A DNA stretch of 64,000 nt. Source: Gongronella butleri (taxonomy: Eukaryota; Mucoromycota; Mucoromycetes; Mucorales; Cunninghamellaceae). The translations under genes were made by a program, and so were the position numbers. Numbering within the stretch: the first letter of the stretch is position 1; each line of letters begins with the position of its first letter. Under the pieces are notes generated by a model. The model saw only the letters and a list, made by a program, of their open reading frames with translations. It ran no database searches and was not told the DNA's origin. Below are positions 11,039 through 19,830 of the stretch, one piece after another. The DNA lies in NCBI GenBank assembly GCA_025201375.1, contig JAIWZP010000012.1, positions 124,001-188,000 on the forward strand. Direction: 5' to 3'.

Positions 11039-12383
11039 ATGCGGGGGTTGTTCAAGAAAAAAAAATACCTGATCCTCATCCTTTTGGCCATCTTTGTTCA
11101 ATCTCTGACTCTGTTTTCTGTCTTCCGCCAGTCCAGGTACCTGAAACCAACCTAAAATGAGCCATTGAAGCCACCACGACCGAAACAACGACACTTATCG
11201 TCTCAACGATGCTCACTGACCCCTGTTTTTGACAATAGCACCGATACAATATCCATTGGCAACGTATTTGAGCCGCCCACCGTGTTCATCAGTGCGATTC
11301 TGCGCAATAATGAGCCAATCCTCGATCACTGGTCCGACCAAGTGCTTCAGCTCGCCGACTGGCTTGGCCACAATCGCACCTATGTGTCCGTCTACGAAAG
11401 TGGTACGACAAAAAAAAAAAAATCCAGGAAAGAGGGCTCAATTTTTTTTTATGATTGGCACGGTCTAGGAAGTCAAGACAAGTCTGCGGAGAAGCTCAAT
11501 GGTCTCTCAGAGTCGCTGACAAGCAAGGGTGTGCCACACACGATCATTGTGAATGGGGAACAAGGGTCAGAGGAGTGGCGGCGAATCCCACGGCTGGCGA
11601 TGTTGCGCAATAAGGCGCTAGAGCCTGTCCGATCGGCATTGACGGACGATGGGCAGCCATACCAGACGGTGCTCTTTTTGAACGATATTTGGTTCTCGTG
11701 GGAAGACGCGGTTCAGCTTTTACAAACGAATCAGGGCTCGTTTGACGCGGCTTGCAGCATGGATTTCTTTGGAGAATACTATGACATGTTTGCAACGCGC
11801 GAAATCGATGGCCAATGGCTCGGATCCGGCAACTATCCGTATTTCCAAGACAAGACGAGTCGACGCCTGCTGGACCAAAACGACCCCGTGCCCGTTTACA
11901 GCTGCTGGGGAGGCATGGCCGCCTTTCGGTCCACGCCATTCCTTATTGATTCCCTCCAATTCCGCGCATTGTGGCCCGACAATCAAGAGCCGCCCTTGGA
12001 CGCGTCCGAGTGTTGTCTCATTCATACGGATCTCGCTGCCATCAAGCAAAAATACAATGGCCACGCACGAATCTTTATCAATCCATTGGTTAAAGTAAGA
12101 ATTGGAGAATTTGCTGAGCACGAACACGGCGCATGTGAAGGGGACTTCTTGAGCTGATTTCGCACAATTTTTTTATTTTTTTTATTTTTTTTTTTAGGTG
12201 GCATATGACAGCTTCCATTATTGGTATGCGCGATGGGTTCTTCCTGTGTGGAACGTGTATTTAGGCATGTCAAACAAGCCCACACGCATGACGGCCGCGG
12301 AGCAGACTGCATTTGAGCTTGCCAAGAGCCAGGCGGGCCCCGTCGCACCGCAAGACATGCCATGTCTCTGGCATCCATATTGA
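11039..12383 (+). CDS. CAP59/Cmt1-family glycosyltransferase (putative mannosyltransferase)
   Basis: Exons 11039-11136, 11239-11402, 11469-12094 and 12198-12383 encode 357 residues. Exon 1 supplies a basic start (MRGLFKKKK) and a single hydrophobic signal anchor (about 10-28), so it is a type II Golgi-type protein. The lumenal domain follows the CAP59_mtransfer family pattern: VFISAILRNNEPILDHW, VYESGSQDKS, VPHTIIVNG, RIPRLAMLRNKALEP, VLFLNDIWFSWEDAVQLL, SCWGGMAAF, and the C-terminal HIS-like block ending PCLWHPY. Members include Cryptococcus Cap59 and the alpha-1,3-mannosyltransferase Cmt1. Acceptor and linkage cannot be predicted. A small open frame runs through intron 2 without a stop, but only splicing restores the family motif YESGSQDKS. 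Confidence 0.88.
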
Positions 12384-12594
12384 ATTTGCATTGAGTCTAG
12401 CGCCATAAAAAAAGAAGTCTTGTCTGGCCGCCAATCCAAATCGCCGATTTCCCAAGAAACCAGCCTAGCAAATGGGCCATGCAGGGGTGTTGCAGAATTT
12501 TCTGCATGGGAGCAAGAGCCGTGATTTGTTCAACCCGTTTTTGCATGAATCGCGAGGGTTTCACCCACGACATGGCCCCAGATCAAGTCGCGTG

Positions 12595-12600
12595 TATAAA
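12595..12600 (+). promoter_or_regulatory. TATA box of the CsbD-like gene
   Basis: TATAAA lies 99 bases upstream of the ATG in an otherwise GC-richer stretch. It is followed by a pyrimidine-rich leader (CTCTCTCTCTCC). A CAGGGGT word (stress-element-like AGGGG core) lies about 110 bases further upstream at 12481-12487. Such a layout fits a strongly inducible gene, but the stress link is an inference. Confidence 0.6.
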
Positions 12601-12698
12601 AGCGACACACGCTTTCTTTCAGTTTGCAACTCAAGTGTTTACGCATACATACGCACACACTCTCTCTCTCTCCAAGTCAATTTTATTCTCTCTCAAAC

Positions 12699-12938
12699 AT
12701 GGATACTGCTTCGAACAAGATGAAAGAAGGCTATGGCGCCGCCAAGGAGAAGCTTGGACAAGCCATTGGCAGTGAACAAATGCAGGCCGAGGGCGCCGCC
12801 TCCAAAAATCAAGCGCAAGGCCGACAAGCCGTGCAAAATGCGCAAAACAAGGCCAGCGATACTTGGGACGACGCGCAAAATCAAGCCAACCAAGCCATTG
12901 GCAGCGCTAAGAAGAGTGCCCATGACGCTATGTCTTGA
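12699..12938 (+). CDS. CsbD-like small stress-response protein
   Basis: Intronless, 79 residues, very hydrophilic and predicted helical, with no Cys. It has the CsbD-family pattern: NKMKEGYGAAKEKLGQAIGS at the N-terminus, then a second related segment (NQANQAIGSAKKSAHDAMS) after a Gln/Asn/Ala-rich linker. CsbD-like proteins are found in bacteria and fungi, are usually induced by stress or in resting cells, and have no known biochemical activity. AATAAA motifs follow the stop directly. Confidence 0.82.
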   Translation: MDTASNKMKEGYGAAKEKLGQAIGSEQMQAEGAASKNQAQGRQAVQNAQNKASDTWDDAQNQANQAIGSAKKSAHDAMS

Positions 12939-13010
12939 ATAAAAAAAAATTGAATCAATAAAGCGCTTTATTTATTTTATTTTTATGATCTACAAGTGTT
13001 TGCGGAGCAT

Positions 13011-13044
13011 TTTTTCTTTTCTTTTCTTTTCTTTTCTTTTCTTT
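13011..13044 (+). repeat. (TTTTC)n microsatellite
   Basis: About seven tandem TTTTC units lie between the CsbD-like gene and the 3' end of ATP11. Confidence 0.9.
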
Positions 13045-13116
13045 TATATATTTTATTTTTAATATTCTATACACACGGGATGAAAGGGAAGAGGACGAAT
13101 GGATGAACTGAGCGCT

Positions 13117-14307
13117 CTACATAACCTTTTCGACCTCTTGAATGAGAGCCTGGTAGTCAAATTCCTGGGGCGCCTTGTGGAATTGTTCGACCATTTTGAA
13201 CTTGGCGTCGCTGCCAGTGGCGTAGAATTGCTGGACAGCAAAGGCGAGGAATTGCGCATTCTGAGTGTCGATCATGCGCGGCTCGTCGGTGATTTCACCC
13301 TTCATCAGAACAATGCCCTTGGACTTTGCAAGCTCGGGGAAATGCGTGATTGTGAAGAACGGGCGGGCCTCTGTGCCCTTGGTCTTGAATTCGAGCAGCG
13401 ACGTGAAATGGCACTGGTGGAAGTCGAATTGCATCACGTAAAACTCAATGCCTGTCTCGCGAGGCATGGGCACAACGAACTACAATATGGACGAGTGAGT
13501 TTTTTTTTTTTTTTTGGGCGCTCCATTGGCCTTTTTTGGCTCTTTTTTTACCATGGGATAGTCCTGGCTGCGCTTGTACAAGGTATCGTAAATGTCGCTG
13601 GGGATGATGGCGGTGATGCAATCCTTGTCAGCGTGGAATTGCGTCCAAATCTTCTCAATTGTGTCCTTGTCCTCCTTTTCTAGCAGCTCCAGCTTGACCA
13701 CCTTGTCCAATGTCTACATCCAATGAGTCAGTGAGCAATCACCGGCCTCTCAATGGATTGTGATTAAGCCTTACCGGAGCTGACGATTCGTAAGGCATCT
13801 GCGCCTTAGCTTTGATCTCGGCTGCCGCTTTGTCCGCGCTGTTCTTTGGCGCCACCTTCTTGACTGCTGCGGCCTTGACTGGCTTCGCGCGCTTCTTGGC
13901 CTCCTCAAGCGTCTTGGCTTTCAATTGCTCGACAGAGAGGCCCTGCCTAGTGGGGGGGGAACAAGTGGGTCAGTCAAAGTTGCAGACCCAAATTCGTCGC
14001 AATTGCTCATTGACGCTCACTTTTGTGCCGCCACTTTAAGCTTGTCACCATATTTCGACTCGTAGTCGACGGCTGACTTGTTAAAAAGAGGCACTTCCGA
14101 TGCAAAGAAGCGGGCACGATCTAAAACAAGTGAAAAAAAAGCGGTCAAAACAGCCTGCACAGCCGCAAAATCGATCAAGAAGCTTGCGAGAATGAGGGAC
14201 TTACAGCCGAGAGGACGCATACCCATGGGCAACTGCGCAGCCTTGGCAGGAGAAGCCACGGCAAGGCTGAATCGAGAGAAAGAGCGTCGAGAAAGGGCGG
14301 AGAGCAT
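13117..14307 (-). CDS. ATP11: ATP11/ATPAF1 F1-ATPase assembly chaperone
   Basis: Five exons: 14205-14307, 14021-14120, 13775-13946, 13552-13713 and 13117-13479. They encode 299 residues, close to yeast Atp11 (318). An Arg/Ser-rich mitochondrial presequence opens the protein. A Lys/Ala-rich helical linker (residues about 70-120) leads to the conserved core: LDKVVKLELLEKED, IIPSDIYDTLYKRSQDYPM, FVVPMPRETGIEFYVMQFD, and PFFTITHFPELAKSKGIVLM. Atp11 binds free F1 beta subunits in the matrix and keeps them from aggregating before they pair with alpha. All four introns are short and phases agree. Confidence 0.93.
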
Positions 14308-14439
14308 ATTCAAGTGTAAAAAGAGACGAGAAAGAAAAAATGCGAATGACCAGGGACGGCCGCTTGTCATTTCTAACCTGTCAGTCCAATTTCCTACTCC
14401 GACTCTCCACTTGTCCTGCAATTCAGCAGGATTTTTAAC

Positions 14440-14715
14440 TAATTTTTGTGATTTTGAGAGATTGACATCCCATCTGGTGATCACAGCGCTTTGGGGGCAG
14501 GCTCGTTCGAACAATAAATGTTTGAGCACAAACTCAAAAAGTGCGGTTTAGCTGATACATACGACCTGATCGGCAAACGATCCACAAATGATTTAAAATT
14601 GCCGCAATATGAATTTTCTCAACCAGTTCCTCGTCGACCTTTATGTTTTGATTCATGCGCGGTGTGGGACTAGGGCAACAGAAGCCGAAATCATCTGCTA
14701 GAGCATGACCCATAA
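14440..14715 (+). repeat. Direct repeat R2, left copy
   Basis: It aligns with 15668-15945 over about 275 bases with frequent substitutions. Shared words in order include GGGGG-GGCTC, ACTCAAA, GACCT-ATCG-CAAA-GATCCA-AAA, ATTTTCTC, TGTTTT and AGGGCAACAGAAGCC / GGAGCAACAGAGGCT. Confidence 0.7.
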
Positions 14716-15029
14716 CCTCATATTGAGATGTTGCACTGCAATGATATTCCAAAATGCCTTCATTTGCCCATTGTTTTTGTAAAAGGAGCCTGAGATCTAA
14801 TAAACTTGGAACCAAGATCCCTTTTCGTGATGCAAAGCATCCCACAAAATTTAATAGACTTTGGGTAGTTCCTTTGAAAAATGATCTATGGCAGTCGTGT
14901 TTTGGGATAAATCCGCTTAGACTATGCCCCAAGATGCTCTGCAGCGTCCCCGACAAAGTATTTAGTGTGAAATGACAAGCGAGAAAAATACGTGGGCTGC
15001 GGTTTTTGCAGCTGTCACGGGTCACGGAG

Positions 15030-15400
15030 GCGCGCCACACGCAATTAAAGATTTTGACGTGACAGGACTTCCGAGCAAAAATTTGAAAATGGGGTCCTCT
15101 AAACTTCTCCAAGTTTCTCCACATGATGAATTGCTTGAAGAAACCACGGAAAATGGCAAAGAAGAGGACGATCCGATTACTGACCGATGAGCAATCACAA
15201 ATTTTAGGTAAAACTTTAAAGACGAATTGCACTGGAAAAACGCGCTGCAAAGTCACTTTTGACGCGCCCACTTGCTAGCCGCACTCCTGCTGCACAGATT
15301 TGATAAGCATCGGAAAGCAGATGCTACGAATGTAATGCGTTTTTCGACGCGTCGATAAACATTATGATTTGATTTTCGCGTCATAAATTTTCCAAAGTGT
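15030..15400 (+). repeat. Dispersed repeat R1, copy D
   Basis: It shares the R1 block order: CACACGCAATTAAAGATTTTG, GAGCAAAAATTTGAAAATGG, AAACCACGGAAAATGGCAAA, GATGAGCAATCACAAATTTT, GACGCGCCCACTTGCTAG, and the 3' palindromic block CGACGCGTCGATAAACATTA. It is the most diverged of the four copies and lies between the two R2 copies. Confidence 0.6.
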
Positions 15401-15667
15401 GTTATTTGGCAGATCATTGACATCCACGTACGCGTCGGATCGCGCTCTCGCTAATGGTACGCGTTTCAAAGTGGTGCGACCAATTTTCGTTGTTGTCGCC
15501 TTGAGGCGAAAAAACGAACCAAATTGCATTTTACACGACAGCCAGGTAGTGGACGTGTCGCTTTTATTTCATTTTCATTGGTAAATGAGGCGAGCTTCAG
15601 CATGTGTACGAATGCCGTGGCGATTGGAGGACCTAAAGTTGGCCGATTTCAAAGCCTCGACTGTACC

Positions 15668-15945
15668 CCTCGGAAAATTGCCGATTTTTGAAAATCACCA
15701 TGGCAAGTCATCTAGTACTCAGAGCGCCTCGGGGGTGGGCTCATTTGATCGGCAAACGTTGGAAGCTCATACTCAAAGGTCTGGTTTGGTGGAAAGGTTG
15801 TGACCTCATCGACAAATGATCCATAAACAATAAAAATGTTGAATTTGTGATTTTCTCGGTGGCTGTCTCAGCGATCTTTTTGTTTTAAAACGTGATGTGA
15901 AACTGGAGCAACAGAGGCTCAAAACACATGCAGCAAGTTTCGAGC
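15668..15945 (+). repeat. Direct repeat R2, right copy
   Basis: Second member of the R2 pair, in the same orientation about 1.23 kb downstream of the first. The pair flanks R1 copy D as terminal direct repeats would. No target-site duplication was recognised. Confidence 0.7.
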
Positions 15946-16258
15946 TTCAGTGAGGCGGCAAAGAGCTATTGTCGAACGAATATAAAAAACGCGTCGTTTT
16001 GTAGAAAGTCGCGGTCAGTGCAACACAAAGCGATCATTTTTCGAATGTTCGTGCGGTGTCTTGGTGATTTTAAGCATTCTGGGGAAGGGCGGGGATCGTG
16101 ACGCGTGCGCTGGCTCGCGTGACCGCAGCAGGTGAGTCAGCAAAACAATGCCGCAGCTAATCAGGGCTTTTGAAACTCTTTTTATTTCCCACTCCATTCT
16201 TATTTTTTTTTCATTTCACCTCTTCGTTTTTCTCTCACACGTTCTTTTTCTATCAAAA

Positions 16259-16945
16259 ATGGCTGCCACTGCTACCATCACTCGCACCCGCCGCACAATC
16301 ACAAAACCCAAGACGCAAACAAAGGCCAAACAGAGCCCTTATTTTAAAGAAAAGGAGAAGAAGGTCTTTGTTGCGAATGACGACGATATTGACAGTGAGT
16401 TCCTTGTTTTCAGGAGGAACAACCGACGACTTACGCCGTTTTTTTTTTTATTTCTTTGCGTCAAAAGCTGTTATTTCGTATCCAAAGACGCCCGCTGAGC
16501 GTGCCGCTTATGTGAATCCAAAGACCAAGCGCCCCATCACTGCGTTTCATTACAAGGTGTATGATATGGTGGCCAAGGTAACACCAAAACAGAAAAAAAC
16601 GAAAAAAAGGGATAAAATGGGGCCAAGTTGCTTAATGCCTTGCTCTTTTTGCAGATCCCCGCGGGCCAGGTGACGACATACAAGGTGCTCAGTGATGCAC
16701 TGGGGTCGCATCCTCGTGCGGTGGGCCAGGCACTGCGTGCAAATCCATTCTGTCCTAATCCTGTGCCGTGCCATCGCGTGATCATGACCAACAAGGCGAT
16801 TGGCGGCTTCAATGGCGGCTTTGGCAATTGCCAATTCGTCGCCAACAAAAAGGCCAAGCTGCAAAAGGAGGGTCTTTCGTTCAATGATGACAATGTGCTG
16901 AAAACAAATGCTGATGGCAATAGCAACATCTTTGACAAGTTTTAG
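16259..16945 (+). CDS. MGT1: Methylated-DNA-protein cysteine methyltransferase (O6-alkylguanine repair)
   Basis: Exons 16259-16394, 16468-16577 and 16655-16945 encode 178 residues, similar to yeast Mgt1 (188). The N-terminus is basic and Thr/Lys-rich, probably nuclear. The core starts at TAFHYKVYDMVAKIPAGQVT. Helix-turn-helix residues are SHPRAVGQALRANP, including the Arg103 finger position, and the active site is PCHRVI with acceptor Cys121. IGGFNGG follows, as in the family. The protein transfers the alkyl group from O6-alkylguanine irreversibly to its own cysteine. An EF-like NPKTKRPITAF start replaces the longer N-domain of bacterial Ada, as in small eukaryotic members. Confidence 0.94.
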
Positions 16946-17110
16946 TTCCTTTATTAGGCCATTGACGCGTCGACGTTGAAAAAAAATATAATAAAAGCCA
17001 TGGTGGGGGGGAGCTGCAGCATTTGAGGTATCTTCCAAGAGGAACGGAGAGGGAGGGATCGGTGAAATTGGGGTGTCAAACAGGACAAAAGAGGGCGAAA
17101 ATGAGATGAA

Positions 17111-18185
17111 TCACGTCAGGTAATGCACAATTGCCCAGAGAATGATGATGGTGATGACGAGACCGCCGTAAAAGATCCACTTGTCCTGTGCCGTGCGTCG
17201 TTCAATGTACCGGATCGTGTTTTGTGATAGACCCAGGGTGCCGGCCGTGTCCAATAGCTTGCGCTGCGCTTTCTATGATTGCGCACGTAAAAGAAAAAAA
17301 AAGTAAGGAGGAGGTCCCAATGGCGCGACACGACGCGACATGACGCGAAAAAAAAACGCGTCTCGAGCCAGAATCACGTATTTATCTTGGTTTTTACTTT
17401 TAGAATGCCATGCTGATCGGTAAGATTCTGCAACAAGTTGCTTGCCTGAGTGATGAACTCATCCAATTGGTTGTCGGTGTGGTCGGTAAAGTTGCGCTCG
17501 CGTTCGGCAAAGGCAGACCGCGACATGGGTTGGTATGGGTACTCTGGCTAAGAGCCAAAAATTCATGCCATTGCGTGAGTGATGCTCGATCTTTTTTTTT
17601 TTTGCACCTGTCACTAGATCATGTTCTCCTTTTTGCGTTTCACAATTTACCGCGGGGGTATCCAATGCGCCAGGCACACCGGGCTTGCGGCGCGCCAACA
17701 GCGTCTCACGATTTTGCTCTAGCCGACGATTTTCCTGCATCTTTTTGGCACGCTCAAACCGTGTGCGCATGTCCTGCAGGTCGTGCCGAAACTTGGCCAC
17801 GCGACTGAGTGGGAATAAAAAAAAAGATGTCAATTGGACCAATGTCGCGTATTTTGAGCGCGATTTGACGCCGGTCTTACTTTAATGCCGTTTCCTTCTT
17901 GACAGCGACCATTTCACGCTTGGAGAGATTATCATAATCGTCAATTGAGCGCTGTAAGGAGGATATGGACGCGGCGATTTGGCCTACAAGTAGCACGTGA
18001 GCAGAAAGCCCAAGCAAAAAGCAGGTTTTGCTTACCTTGGAGGCCAGCGGACAAGTCTTGCCCAGATGCAAACTCTACAGGGACCGGATGAGGTTGCGCG
18101 TACATGAAAAATCTATCCACTTACTGGTAAGGTCTCTTTCCAAGGCCTGGCTCTGCTTAAGAGCGTGATTGTAGAGCGAGTTCAT
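17111..18185 (-). CDS. BOS1: ER-Golgi Qb-SNARE Bos1 (membrin)
   Basis: Six exons: 18125-18185, 18036-18074, 17881-17983, 17651-17804, 17398-17547 and 17111-17272. They give 222 residues (yeast Bos1 has 244). The start MNSLYNHALKQSQALERDL matches the Bos1/membrin N-terminus. The Habc-like helices include IAASISSLQRSIDDYDNLS and RVAKFRHDLQDMRTRFERA. The SNARE motif ends in LSQNTIRYIERRTAQDKW and is followed by one C-terminal membrane anchor (about 199-219), typical of tail-anchored SNAREs. It would act with Sed5, Bet1 and Sec22 in ER-to-Golgi fusion. One exon is only 39 bases. The acceptor of exon 5 is one of two closely spaced AGs. Confidence 0.9.
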
Positions 18186-18688
18186 ATAGAAAGAAAGCAA
18201 AAAGAAGGGAAAAAGAGGAATTGAAAAAAAAGGGCGGGCTCAATTCCCTTTTTCAATGCCGTTCAATGATTGGCTGGCACGGGTCTCGTCGCCTTTTGCA
18301 TTTTTCGTCCCAGAAGTCAACGTGTTCGCGTTTCATCGCATGGTTGCCATGCCCAAGCGCCCTCTGGTGACTCAATGGTCCGCTCACCTGATGCTTTTCC
18401 GCGACCAATTGTCCGTGTTTTCATCTTGTTGGCTGGCAAAAGCCGTGCACCAAGGCGCGTGATGCGCGATTGTCCAAGAGAGGAAAGTGCCGCAGGCCAA
18501 TTGACTTGCCGGACCGCCGATCTCGCCGGACACGCAATTTTGGCAACTTTCATCCAGCTATCCATCCATCCATTGATTGGCCATCTCGCTATTGGTGGCT
18601 TGGGGGTTCTCGTTTTTATAAAGACACCTTCCCTTTTTTTCCATTTTCTCTTCTTTTTCTTCCTCTTCCCTTTTGCTTTTAAACCACC
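18186..18688. promoter_or_regulatory. Divergent BOS1 (-) / RPL19 (+) promoter region
   Basis: 500 bases between the two starts. It is GC-richer in the centre and ends in a long pyrimidine tract (TTTTCTCTTC-like, 18630-18680) just before the RPL19 start, as is usual for ribosomal-protein gene starts. No other element was recognised. Confidence 0.5.
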
Positions 18689-19514
18689 ATGTAAGTTTGC
18701 CTTGTTTTTGTCTTTTTTTCTGTGACGCAGGTCGTTGCTGTGTCGTCGGCACGACTGTCTTGCTGTCCCACATTTATTTTTTATCTGCCCGTAATTGTTC
18801 AATTGCTCAATTGCTCATTTTTTTGCTGTTTTAGGGTCAACTTGTCTATTCAAAAGCGCCTTGCGGCCTCCGTCTTGAGCTGTGGTCAGCGCAAGATCTG
18901 GCTCGACCCCAATGAGGTCACCGAGATCTCCAATGCCAACTCCCGTACGTGATTAGCCCTTCATTTCTCGCATTTCGCGCCATTGAACAACAAATGCTGC
19001 CCAATTGCATCCCGGATGACATAATTCCAAAAGGCTGACTTTCTCTTTCTTTTTTTTTCCTTTTTTTCTGCCTTTAGGCGCCAACATCCGCAAGTTGGTC
19101 AAGGACGGTTTGATCATCCGCAAGCCCGAGATTGGTGCTTCGCGCCAACGCTTCCGTGAGCGCCTCGAGGCCAAGCGCCTCGGTCGCCACATGGGCCATG
19201 GTAAGCGCAAGGGTACTGCCAATGCCCGTATGGGCAAGCAGACCCTCTGGATGCGCCGCATGCGCGTTCTCCGCCGCCTTCTCCGCAAGTACCGTGAGGC
19301 TGGCAAGATCGACAAGCACTTGTACCACAACCTGTACCTCAAGTCCAAGGGTAACGGCTTCAAGAACAAGCGTGTCCTCATGGAGTACATCCACAAGGCC
19401 AAGGCCGAGCAAATCCGTGCCAAGAACCTCGCCGAGCAGGCCGCCGCCCTCCGCGCTAAGAACAAGGCTATGCGCGAGCGCCGCAAGGTTCGCAACGAGG
19501 AGAAGACCGCCTAA
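18689..19514 (+). CDS. RPL19: 60S ribosomal protein L19 (eL19)
   Basis: Exons 18689-18690, 18835-18944 and 19078-19514 encode 182 residues. Exon 1 contributes only A and T of the start codon; intron 1 starts GTAAGT and ends TTTTAG, and the G comes from exon 2, giving [13 protein letters not shown]. The rest follows eL19: [50 protein letters not shown], and a long basic helical C-tail. Codons are mostly C- or G-ending, unlike neighbouring genes, consistent with high expression. AATAAA lies about 40 bases after the stop. eL19 sits near the exit tunnel and forms an inter-subunit bridge. Confidence 0.97.
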
Positions 19515-19830
19515 AAAACGCGTTTTTGCTTTCTTCATCCCCCCTTTAAATCATGCAATAAAACATTGTGCCACCTCTCCCTTTTTTGTATTTTGCGCGT
19601 CAGAGCCCTGTGTGGATTTTTGTGGAGGCGGAGTTTCCTTTTGCGGATGTAGGTGGGGGCACGCCCAGAAGCAGGCAAAAATAAAAAAAAAAGGGCGCCG
19701 CCGTAAAAAGAAAAGGCTCGCTTTTCTTTCCTTTGCTCCAATTTTCCCCTTTCCTCCACACTCTCCGTTTCCACCCCTTTTTCTTTCGTCTTGTTTGTTG
19801 TTCATCTTGCACGTGTGCCAGTCCTAGTCC
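19515..19830. other. RPL19 3' region and RabGAP upstream region
   Basis: 316 bases. It contains the RPL19 polyadenylation-like AATAAA at 19557-19562 and a pyrimidine-rich stretch at 19720-19800 ahead of the next start. I see nothing else. Confidence 0.5.

Larger units (their letters stand above)
14308..16258. other. Repeat island without genes
   Basis: Nearly 2 kb with no supported gene. It holds two direct copies of repeat R2 and, between them, R1 copy D. A 245-codon open frame on the minus strand (14534-15271) spans R2 and R1 but has no counterpart in other copies. The last 200 bases, with pyrimidine tracts, are the upstream region of MGT1. Confidence 0.65.

Noticed and set aside
13011..13044. 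TTTTC repeat considered as a regularly spaced (CRISPR-like) array
   Set aside because: It is a simple microsatellite with no spacers, and the genome is eukaryotic.
14534..15271. 245-codon minus-strand open frame
   Set aside because: It spans R2 and R1 repeat sequence. The related copies at 15.7, 1.8, 30.7 and 56 kb do not keep the frame, so it is fortuitous.
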